Assembly: GCF_001653235.2 (NCBI RefSeq)
Contig: NC_035792.1
Location: forward strand, 4,030,001 to 4,094,000
Direction: 5' to 3'
Source: Pochonia chlamydosporia 170
Lineage: Eukaryota > Ascomycota > Sordariomycetes > Hypocreales > Clavicipitaceae
Length of the DNA: 64,000 nucleotides
Shown: positions 1 through 10,268 of the stretch, piece by piece
How the letters are laid out: each line of letters begins with the position of its first letter
How positions within the stretch are numbered: position 1 is the first letter of the stretch
Notes under the pieces: model-generated
Databases searched by the model: none
What the model was told of the DNA's origin: nothing
Seen by the model: only the letters and a program-made list of their open reading frames with translations
Made by a program: the position numbers and the translations under genes

Positions 1-1209
1 TCTGCCTTTCATCACCGATGCCACCTTCCAGCTTTCCCCGGCCGAGACCGTGAGACATTCCGTATGGATGATTTGAGATTTTCCCACCGTCACTGTATCA
101 CAACAGCCAGCCGATACAGTACATTGTTTTTGGGAAGCACCTCGTAAAGCAGTGTCATTTTCTTGTCCATACATACATTGGTATCAATGCCAACCCCCGT
201 CATCTTTGATCACGCTGGGACCGCCCTCAGTCCTGGGCCACGTACCATTGACACCAATACTACGGATTCGGTCTAACCAGTTTGAACTCATCTATTCAGG
301 AACTGCTATTGTCTCCTCTTTTGGCCCTGGCCTAACTCTCCGCAAACATAGGACCCCAGTCAAACACAGCTCCATTCTCGGACCCAAGCCCTTCACCTAT
401 CTAGATGTTCGTCACCGCAACTGGCACCTACCCAAGGTCCAAGGTGGGAAATAGATCAGACCACCTGGTCCAGGCTGAGGCATCCATGTAGGTCATGGCA
501 AATTTCATGTTTTCGTTGGCCAGCAAACACGGCCTTTTCCCCCATTTTCCCACGTCGTACACAAAGTACATGTCGTACATGCGAGTCGGTCCAAGCCGTG
601 GTTATACAACATGCTGGGCCGCCCTCCCCAGTTGAAAAAGAGGAGAAACAAGGCCAATTGAGCAACAGAGCAACAGCCTTGGTGAGAAATTAGTTTGATT
701 TCTACTGTACGTACCTAAGAAGGGCCGGCCTGACTTCGTTGGCCCAGTACACAGCAATCTGTATGTCTTATTTGGGGTGACAACAGGCCAGTCAGGTAAG
801 TGTAGGACAAGAATATCCCATCCCTGGCTGCTGAAGCGTGCCTCGCGGCGATATTCGTCTGGCTTGACATCCAACTCACATGGCTCGGACGCCAGTCTTT
901 CTTGGCCAAGTGTAAATTACCCGTTTCCTCGAGCTTCATTTCATTTCCCATGCACAAATCCGGCTCCCTTCCATAACATCAATACTTCCAAGGCAAAAGG
1001 CACTGAACTATTGGATAAAAATCTGGGGAATAACGGTTCGCGATCCGTGTTCCACGGGCCGAGGGGATGGGTCGTTGTAACACGACATAATAATACCTTT
1101 TTACACACGCCACTGGAATTATCAAGCCCGGAAGAGAAACGCCACGGAGCGTCCAGTCCAGGATCTCGCGGGATTCGTTTCTGTCGCGACCTAGGACACC
1201 TCGCCAAAC
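1..1209. other. Intergenic, left edge to the Kelch gene
   Basis: No coding frame here looks real: the open frames are short, overlap on both strands and lack family resemblance. It presumably holds the upstream region of the Kelch gene that starts at 1210. The neighbour to the left lies outside the window. Confidence 0.6.
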
Positions 1210-3859
1210 ATGCGGATCGGTTCAGGGGCGAAGCTGGCAATCTGCGTTGCGGTGTCCGTCCCATGCGATGCTCAGTTTCGCAACTGGCAGAGTGATCAGG
1301 TGAACACTAGTATTTGCGTATGGAGTCAACCAAGAGGTATGTTATGGTTGGTGCCTATATTCGGAGACTTTTGTTGTCACAAACTGACACTCGACAGCTG
1401 CGTTGATTCGTGATACCGTCTATCTCGATGGCGGTGAGATATGGTGGACTCCCGGTCTGGCCTCCGGAGAACTTGGACAGGTTTTTGGCTCAAGTAAGTT
1501 TATCTACACTCAATCATTGGACTCCGGGCCAAACAGGGCCAACTGACGCACGATAGGCAACCCAGAAGGGATCGTTTTATCTTACAACTTCTCTGAATCC
1601 TTCTCAAAAGGCTCCAATGTCACTGGTATACTGGTGAAGGATAAGCTCTCCAAGGCAAGGGGTGGATTATCGAGTGGCATCAGCTCAGAGCCAAGCTACT
1701 ACGATGGAGGCATGTTGGCCAACGATGCCGAATTCTTCCTTTACGGAGGTGCGTTATTCGCCAACAAAGAATTATACGATGCGCCGGCAGCGAATGAAGT
1801 ACTAGGCTATCGCAAGTACCCCTATGGTCCAGACAAACCTTTATGGGGCACATCATTCACTGGACGTAAATTGAACGATGGCGTAACTCGGTACGTTGCT
1901 TATGGCGGTGCTGTCAGCGCTCCGTCAGAAAATAAGGCATGGTACTTTTCTGGCCTCACATCTCCGACCAGGGGCCCGATAGAATATAATGCTCCCCCTA
2001 ATGGTACGACACTGGCTACAAACGTGTCCAACACGCTGATTGAGCTGGACATGGCGGAGCAGATTTTCGAAAAGTGGTCCAACATAACTCTGCCAGACAA
2101 AGTCAAGGGACGAGCCAACCCTGAGGTTGTCTGGGTACCCGTCGGGAAGCAGGGCATTCTCGTGGTTTTGGGCGGCGTTGTATATCCAGAGTGGTCATCT
2201 GTAAGCCGTTCCTCACCGAATGCGTCGGAAAGTGTAAGTGTATTCCATCATCCACAAAAGTTGGGACGTCATATGATACGAAACTAAACTAACGGTGATT
2301 AAGAAACTGAGGAGTCCGGACTTTATGCGTCTGATTGATATTTATGACATCGCCAACAAGGAATGGTATCAACAACCAACTGAAGGTGGCCCAGGGACAA
2401 GAACTCGAGGTTGTGCGGTCGTAGCAACCGCCGCGGACAAATCCAGCTTCAACATATACTACTACGGCGGTTTCGACGGAATACGCATGAAGGACGACTT
2501 CTACGACGACGTTTGGGTCCTGTCGCTACCTTCTTTCACATGGACACTGCTGAACAAGGGAACGCCCGTCCATGGTCGTTCAGGACACAAATGCTTCATG
2601 CCATACCCGGATCAAATGATGGTTATTGGAGGTTATACCCCCCTCAGAGGAGCTTCAATCACCTGTTTAGACCAAGGGCCCATCGTGGTCTTCAACTTGA
2701 CGAGTGGATCATGGATGGACGGGTACTCGCCCTCAAAATATGGCGAGTACGGCGTTCACGAAAAGATAACCGCAAATATCGGAGGCACAGCATCCGGAGG
2801 AGCCACGGCCACAGCTCCCCTGCCATCCGGATGGGCATCAAAGGGCTTAGGTGAAGTCTTTTCAACGGCATATGACACGAAGAAAATGAAGCAATACTGG
2901 CCGTATAAGTCTTCGTCGTCGCCGCAACCGACGGCCACAACTTCTATCCCAGATGACTCTGCGCAATCTCAAAGCAATCTGCTTTCTATTATTCTTCCGG
3001 CGGTTCTCGTCCCCGTAGCTGTTGCAATTGGAATCGGCGTGGCAATCTGGTACTTCTGCGTCAAGAAGAGGAGGTCTGCTGCTTCGTCGTCAGCCTCGAC
3101 GGCAGTTGAAAGTGGACTGAACATTGTTAACTGGGTTAGAGGCCAGGGGGCGTTCAAGAGGTCCATGATGAGTGAATCGCCTGATAAGCTGGAGAGTGAG
3201 GCTTCTCCCGCTTCTCCAGATGGGTTGAGGGAGGGGAGTGTTGTTGCTGCTTCGCCGGTGGTAGAGAAAACGGAGACGTTGCCTCATGAGATGGAAGATA
3301 CGCAAGTTTCTGAGCTTTGTGGTACGTACCTTTTACACTTCTACGAAATTTTCTTGCTTTCACATACACAGCTATTCTTGTTGCGGAATGAGTTAATTTT
3401 CTGTTAGATACGTCCTCACCCGCAGAACTACACGACACTGGCTTCACGCCGATGAGTGCATTCCAACACAAATTCGCCTCCTTTGCGTCCGAAGTACCAT
3501 ATTCGCCATCTAGTCCCTCTCAATCCAACGGACAATGGGGCGCAGATGGCGCAAGCGCTGCTTCCCAATCACCGAATGTTGAAAGACAATGGATGGAGTC
3601 TCCCATGCTGGCCAACTGGTCACAATTACCCTCCGAATTAGCGACACCTCATGTCTCTATTCTTGGGGTTCCTTCACAAGCCCCTGGCTCTGAGAATATC
3701 ACCGCCGAAGATGATGCTCGCGAAGATGGGCAAGTGTCTCCGGAGACGGCGCCAGAGAGGGTCGGCAGCGACTACATCACTGCTGGGAATATAATCAGCC
3801 CGTTGGGTAGAAGTCCGTCTGGGGCAACTGAGGACCGATTATTTCACGATGAGCATTAG
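1210..3859 (+). CDS. Kelch-repeat protein with signal peptide and one transmembrane segment
   Basis: Five exons fit: 1210-1336, 1398-1493, 1557-2233, 2304-3321, 3408-3859, giving 789 aa with all phases consistent. The first ATG opens a short hydrophobic stretch (AKLAICVAVSV) that can act as a signal peptide. It is followed by beta-propeller repeats with blade motifs such as YLDGG, YYYGGFDG, GRSGHKC and VIGGY. A single hydrophobic span at about residues 525-550 (NLLSIILPAVLVPVAVAIG) is followed by basic KKRR, so the C-terminal roughly 240 residues should be cytosolic; they are Ser/Pro-rich and low complexity. Many ascomycetes have such membrane-anchored Kelch proteins, but their function is not established. 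I infer a cell-surface or endomembrane protein with a lumenal/extracellular propeller. An additional 5' exon cannot be excluded. It is convergent with HGH1, 200 nt away. Confidence 0.8.
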
Positions 3860-4059
3860 CGATTGTAATGGTAATGGCTTCTAGTTTGTGTTAGTTTGGT
3901 ACGGGTTTCCATGGGGCGCTAATGGTATTCTTGAAAGCGCACTCTTTCATACATGTATTGGTAAAAATGGCTCTAATTTGAAGATAATTTTCCTGCCTCG
4001 TAAACATTGCGCCTATTCTAAAAGTATCTTTTCAACCCATATACAGCAATATCCCAGTG

Positions 4060-5348
4060 TTAAACCTCAACAAGCTCGTCATCCTCATCAATCTCTTGCA
4101 CCCTGTTACTCAAACCATCCTCCTCCTTCCCCTCGCCCTCTTCATCTCTCATCAAAACCTGCACCAGCCGCTCGCACGCCTCTCTCACATCCTCATCATC
4201 CACCCGTATATGAGTCTCCCTAATAATCGGATACACCTTGACCCTCCTCATCAGATCCCTGCCTTCTCTCGTCGTCGTCAACAACGTCAACGTCTCGATA
4301 TGTGTCTGGATATTCTTGCTATCCGGATCTCTCTTCTTGTCAGGCGACAGGAGCTGCAAATCCGGCAACATCTCCATCGTGTCCTCCACGTCGTACTCTT
4401 CATTTCCAGTAATAGGCAGCAGCACGTACGGCAGGAGATTAATGCCGTCTTCGTCCAGGAACGCAGGGTGGGAGTCAATGTCAAAGGCGACGTTTTTAAT
4501 GGTGCTCGCGACGCCTTTTCTTCTCACGTCGGACTTGTGCTCTGTGAAGACTCTGATTTTAGTGAGGGGGATGACTTGGTCGTATTTCTGTTCGGTTAGA
4601 AAGTAGCTCCGGATGCTGTCGTGTTTGGATAGATCGGCAAACACGTAGGCGAGGTAGTCGTAGTCAGCTTTCTTGTTGTATGCGCCGTCTTGGCCCTTGA
4701 CGAAGAGGTCCATGAGCTGGTTCATGATGGAGTCGTCGGAGCTGAGGGCCTCTGGGGCGGACTGCTTTCTTTCCAGGATGGATTTCAGACTGTCTTGTTT
4801 GGCGAGATTGGCGAGGAGCATGGCTAGTAGGTTGGCATTGGGCTCTTGTTGACCCTGTAGTCGTGGTTAGTTGGTGATGAGGAGGTGGTGAGATGTAAGA
4901 GGAGGTTGATACAACGTACAACGATGTGATCCAGTACTACACCGACAAACTTGTCGTCTTTTGCCAAGTCGTCCAAAATTTCAGGGTCTCCTGATAAGTT
5001 GACCAACATTGTCAAGACATGTTCCGCAATTTTCTATTACAACAGCAAAAGTTAGTCACGATGGCCATGAGAGAGGACATATATGTGACGTGACATACAG
5101 GGTGATCCCGAATCAAGAGCTTCAAGTTCTTGATGGGCTTAAGCTCTTCCGTTTTGAAAATTGCAGGCTCAGCAGTGGAATATGGCACTAGATTCTCAGT
5201 GGCAGCCAGACGGATCTGAGGGTTGGGATGGGCAATGAAGCCCACGAGCTGTGGCAAGAAATCATGTTAGTATCTAATGTACCTAGGTATACAGTACTAG
5301 TACAAAATATACGAGTAACGCACGTACCTCTTCCAGTTCCGTCGGCAT
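4060..5348 (-). CDS. HGH1: Protein HGH1, eEF2-specific folding factor
   Basis: Four exons read on the minus strand: 5348-5328, 5248-5099, 5033-4920, 4854-4060, giving 359 aa, a normal length for the family. The protein is an armadillo-like helical repeat protein carrying the two conserved HGH1 blocks (formerly DUF383/DUF384). Recognisable stretches are VGFIAHPNPQIRLAA at the N-terminus, MLVNLSGDPEIL, and IKNVAFDIDSHPAFLDE near the middle, ending in an acidic tail (EIDEDDELVEV). In yeast HGH1 works with TRiC/CCT to fold elongation factor 2, a cytosolic role; assignment here is by family. Exon 1 codes for only seven residues. It is divergent from ENP1 across about 720 nt, so the two translation-related genes may share a promoter region. 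Confidence 0.9.
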
Positions 5349-6071
5349 CTTTGCTACCGACAATGAATGTTGTGAATGAAGATGCAACTTTCCAAAGTTT
5401 TGGAGGGGCATTTTGATAGTGGGGGTTTTTTCAAAGCCTTTTGGGAGGCTTCAGCGTCATCGCTCAGGGATCTGACTGTTGACCCACAGACCAGATGGAT
5501 ATGATGCATGATGGAAGCTGAGAGATGCATCTACTTCCGCCCAAACGAAAGCTGGTTTTTTTTAATAGCTCAACGAAATATGTAAATGTGCGGAAACTCA
5601 AATAACAATTTTTGCTCTGATTGAACCTCTACGTGGAAAGATGAGGATGGGTAGTCCCCTGCAAAGGCTTGCTAGCTAACAGCAAGGTTGACTCCAAAGT
5701 CCAAGAGATGCATTTTTGGCAAATGCCAGTGAGTATTAGACATGCTGATTCCATTTCGTATGGTCACTACTTTTACAATTTTTAAATCTTTTTTTCGTTC
5801 TGTAATTTAGTCCAGTCTCACACGCGACAACTCCCGCGGCCACTGCACTTATTCAAAAGCGGTGAGAATTTTCTCTACCAAACATAACCCCGCTAAACCA
5901 AACTTGGAGTGAGGGGCGGCAGATCGATAAGACACAAATTTTTGATTTTCATCCCACCCACCGCCTGCGCGCCACATTAGAGCCAGAGCTACCACGAAAA
6001 CCACCACAAGCTTATGTCTTGGGCATTGTCGTCGTCCTCATACCGTCAATCAACATAGCAATACGCCCAAG
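5349..6071. promoter_or_regulatory. Divergent promoter region between HGH1 and ENP1
   Basis: No coding frame. It must hold both promoters because the genes diverge. GATGAG at 5640-5645 resembles the PAC element and AAATTTTTGA at 5936-5945 resembles the RRPE element of yeast ribosome-biogenesis genes. These short matches are suggestive only. Several T-rich tracts and a GATAAG site (about 5926-5931) are also present. Confidence 0.4.
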
Positions 6072-7586
6072 ATGCCCAAAGCTATTACTCCCAAGGCCGA
6101 TCGCCCGGCCCGGCGTCACAACCCTCTCGAAAACGATATCCTCGCCACCGGTCTATTGCGCAACAAGCCCAGCAAGAAATCTAAAAATACTGGAGATGCC
6201 GACGAGAGTTTTGTCGACTCCAAGGCCTCAAAGAACATTTTGAGGATTGGTCGTGAGCTTGCTGAAGAAGAGAATGCCGAAAGAGCGTCCTTTGCTACTG
6301 AGCCAACCGTTGATACCTTCGGCTACAACTCTCGATTTGACGACAACCTTGATGGCGAAGAGGGCAAGACTTATGACGATGATGAGGCATGGGGAGACGA
6401 CGACGAGGTAGTGGAAGAGATTGAAGTCGATCCCGAAGACCTTGAGATGTATAAAAAATTTATGCCTGACGAGGAGGACGACTTGTTGAAGCACGGCTGG
6501 GATCTCAAGCCCTCTGGTGACGCTGTTGAAGGCGAGAGCCGGAATCTCGCTGACATTATTCTGCAAAAAATCGCAGCACACGAGGCTGCTGAAGCCAGGA
6601 AAGATGCCGATGTACCCATCGACGACTACGAGCTACCGCCCAAGGTGGTAGAGGTATACACAAAGTAAGTCTTTGTCAACAGAGACAAGGCAGATCCATA
6701 CTAACTATCTTGCAGAATTGGTGAGATTTTGTCCCGCTACAAGTCTGGCCCTTTGCCCAAACCATTCAAGATTCTCCCAACCATTCCCCATTGGGAGGAA
6801 ATTCTCGAAATCACCCGACCAGATCGCTGGACACCCAACGCCTGTTTCCAAGCCACTCGAATCTTTGTTTCTCATAAGCCAATCGTTGTTCAGCGATTTT
6901 TGGAAATGGTCGTGTTGGAAAAGGTCCGCGAAGACATTTACGAAAATAAGAAGTTGAATGTCCACCTGTTCAACTCCCTAAAGAAGGCCCTTTACAAGCC
7001 ATCCGCCTTCTTCAAGGGTTTTCTCTTCCCCCTCATTGGCAGCGGCACTTGCACCCTGAGAGAAGCACACATCATTTCTGCAGTTCTTGCCCGAGTCTCG
7101 GTCCCTGTTTTGCACTCTGCTGCAGCCCTCAAGGGCCTGTGCGAAATTGCTGCCCAAGAAGCTTCCCAGGGAAGCGAAGGAGGTGGTGCTACAAATATCT
7201 TTATCAGGACACTACTGGAGAAGAAGTACGCCCTACCCTACCAAGTTATTGACGCTCTCGTGTTTCACTTCCTCCGATTCCGTAGCGAAGATCCTGCCAG
7301 CGTTCAAGAGGGTGATGCCATGGCTGGAGTCTCGGGTGAGGGCGACGTCAAGACGAAGCTGCCCGTCATCTGGCACCAAAGCCTGTTGGCATTTGCGCAA
7401 CGATACAAGGGCGACATTACCGAAGATCAGCGCGAAGCGCTTCTCGATCTACTTCTCGGTCACGGCCATTCTGCAATTGGCCCCGAGGTGCGACGAGAAC
7501 TATTAGCCGGACGAGGACGTGGTGTTCCCTTGGAACCGCAGGGTGAAGCTCTGGATGGTGATGATACCATGGCAATTGACTCTTAG
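6072..7586 (+). CDS. ENP1: Bystin / Enp1, 40S ribosomal subunit biogenesis factor
   Basis: Two exons, 6072-6664 and 6716-7586 (51-nt intron), encode 487 aa, the usual bystin length. The N-terminal 200 residues are charged and acidic (YDDDEAWGDDDE, VEEIEVDPEDLEMYKKFMP). The C-terminal helical bystin domain is clear from ILSRYKSGPLPKPFKILP, WTPNACFQATRIF, KPSAFFKGFLFPL and LPVIWHQSLLAFAQRYK. Enp1 is a nucleolar/nuclear pre-40S factor needed for 18S rRNA processing and export. The ATG at 6072 starts a typical MPKA N-terminus. It is divergent from HGH1, and a downstream gene on the same strand begins about 590 nt later. Confidence 0.95.
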
Positions 7587-8172
7587 AACAAATACATGAT
7601 AGATATCGAGTTCAAGGTATAATCATGGCATTCAGAGACTTGTGCAAGGCGTTTGGAGCTTGGTTCGGGGAATCTTGAGGTTTAATTGAAGTTTTTAGAT
7701 ACACATTAGCGGATTAAAATAACTGCCTATCAAAGGTAGACTACCTTCAAAACATTTTGTCTACTATGAACTGTGTTTGTTGACTGGCCACCGCACCGAT
7801 GAGAAGGATGCATGTGACCTCATGACGACACTTTGGGGTTCACGATTGTTATTTGCACCTTCCCATTTACACATACACGCCAACACCGCATTGACCCATG
7901 ACAACGCGGCCATCTTCCGGTTTCGTAGCCTCCTAAATTGTAATCTAGAATATCCTATGAATCCAAGTCAATCCTATACATGTATTTCTATTCATCACAG
8001 AGACCGCCAAGGCTGTCAAACACTCATCAGTGTCCTCTCGCATAATCGTTCGGACGGAGTGGCACTCCGACCTTCAAACCCACCCCCGAGGATCTCTTTC
8101 TAATCTCTACCATCAATTGTGAAGCCTCACGCGGCTCACCTTTTAGGACATACACCACGTTTGCGAGGTCTC
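7587..8172. other. Intergenic, ENP1 3' side to the Ser-rich gene
   Basis: Presumed ENP1 3' UTR/terminator and upstream region of the next gene. The one moderate open frame (7777-8103) has no coding character and stops before the downstream gene. No other signal seen. Confidence 0.5.
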
Positions 8173-10015
8173 ATGCCAGACTCCCTGGCTCACAGGACAA
8201 TGCTGCCGAGTCCTTCGGGCCCTAGCGAGATAAAGTATCATGGACTTAATTTCCTTCGCTGAACGACCATTTTGTACTGACTCAACCCAATGGCAGCTAT
8301 TTCAATCTTCCTCTTCAAGAGTTTTCGAACACTCCGCTGTTTTATCTTACCTTCCCATCTCCCTCTGCCGAACCCGGAGATGTTCGAACCCCAGGATGGC
8401 GGAGGCATATTCCTGACGATAGAGCCAATACAGAATCATCCTCCTCTGCCGCGTCACCATTCACATCAAACCGCATTTCCAGGAGTTATATTTCACACAA
8501 TCCAACTCCCTCTATCTTTGGCGTAGATCCTCCACGCCCAGCCCGAGAGGGATACGAATAGGTCTGGTTCCCAGAGGGCTACTGGGCCGAACGACAACCT
8601 GCTCCTACGCCACGGACAAAAAGCAATGGAAGTTCCAAATTTTGGAGATGGAAGACACGATCACCCAAGTCGACAAGCGAAACAGATGGAAGGGACGCTT
8701 CTTATGCTTCGCCCACTGCATCTGTATCATCGCCACTATCCAAGTTTGGCGGACATGCGGCGGCTTCGCAAGTTGCAAGTCCGTACTTGTCTGAGTCAGC
8801 TCATGTCTTGTCTTTACAACATCCCGTGGCAAAAGCCGCGGTTAATAGGTCTAGTGAGAGTGTTGCAGTGTCGCCGACCTCAGATAAAACTACAATGCAG
8901 CCGCAGAAGGATGGAGATATCGCAGGCCCAGAAGTGAATGCCTTGTCTCCCGATGCGGCATTGCATACCCCTTCTATTCGATCTGGACGGTCCAGAAGGT
9001 CGGAAAAAAGCGACAACCCTCAGCAAGCAGATGCGATTGAGTCTAAAATGAAACCAACAGAACAAAACACCGTAAGTGGAACATCAGAATTGACAAAGTA
9101 ATCTGTTTCCAATGACACCCGCTTAACGTGAAGGACAGATGGATGAAAATGACCACGATCAAAAGCCAGAAAGCTGTTCTCACTCAAGTACTCGTCCGCA
9201 GTGGACATCTGTGTGGTCTCATGGCATTGGCAAAACAGGAGCATGGTTGAAGGAGGAACTGGTACATTCGAAACTCAGTCACAAAATCTTTGGTAGAGCT
9301 CCATCACACCGGAAACACCCTCGCCAGTCAATCTGCGGCATTTCAAACTCGTCGAGACGAGGATCCAAGTGTGCCCATAAGGACATGCAGGATATGTTCC
9401 AAAGCACTAACAGTGAGTTGATTTCTTCCTGCCTGATTCATGTCGCAGAAAGTCCAGCCACTCTAAACAATATCCAAGATAGTTCCAGATCTGCAAATAG
9501 TCAATTTCCAGGAGGAGTAAGTACATATCAACTGTTCTATGCTCGAAATGTTTCGCGGTGTCATGTATCTAACATTATGTCAGGAAGCTGTTCGAGTCAG
9601 CACTCCGCCGCTCGATGAAGACACAGCCGACGGAAAACCAAGAGGTTTCTTTACATCGATGACGCCGCCAGACCATAATTCAAACAGCAGCCCCTCTCCA
9701 ACGCAATCTTCTACTCAATCGAGTCCTCATCATGGTTTGCGGCGCAACAGTCTGGCTTCTCAGCCTCGAGAGTGGTGGGATCCAATGCCTAGACGTAATA
9801 ACCGACGGCAGCAGAAAAAGGAGCCCTCTGCCGAGGATTTTGCATTCGATGTCCCCGAGCATTTACCAAGCAGCCCTTTGTGTCCTGCGAATGGTCGACA
9901 CAAAAGCGGCGGGAAGGGGGTGTGCGTCTACCACGGACGGCGAAGAGCCAAGTCTAGTTTACGGGATGCCGGTGGCCGAGGTAGTACGGCGGCATTTACT
10001 GGTGGATTTTACTAG
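8173..10015 (+). CDS. Ser/Pro-rich conserved fungal protein, frame interrupted by one in-frame TAG
   Basis: I assemble four exons: 8173-8234, 8297-9071, 9139-9516, 9584-10015. All three introns have GT-AG ends and phases that match; intron 1 has a CTGAC branch point at 8277. The joined frame (548 sense codons plus the terminal stop) is open except for TAG at 8559-8561, codon 109. That codon lies between residues REGYE and VWFPEGYWAER, where a Trp (TGG) would fit. After it the frame stays open to the natural stop. The C-terminal part has conserved-looking blocks: REWWDPMPRR, FAFDVPEHLPSSPLCPAN and GGKGVCVYHGRRR. The rest is Ser-rich and probably disordered. Function is unknown. Explanations for the TAG are a recent nonsense mutation (TGG to TAG, the direction RIP produces), a sequencing error, or a start downstream of it. 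Removing it by splicing would need an implausible intron. Confidence 0.65.
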
Positions 10016-10268
10016 TTTGGCTATTTTTATTCCCTATCTGTCGAAAACATTCTTCTTTCCAGATAAAATCTCCCTTTTGTCCAGAACGGACATGTCACAG
10101 ATGAATGCTGTCCCTCCAAACAAGATCAAAACTTTTCCCTGGGTATAAACGCTTCCAACATGGCGCACTCTAGCCTACATTAACCTCCCCTCATTCTATC
10201 AAAGAAATCATAGCCCACACACTGTATTCCAACAGATCCAATTGTCCTATAGCTACGGCAAATCTACA

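Noticed and set aside
9413..9448. Possible intron in the Ser-rich gene (GTGAGT...GCAG)
   Set aside because: At 36 nt it is shorter than any other intron in the window, and the frame is open without removing it.
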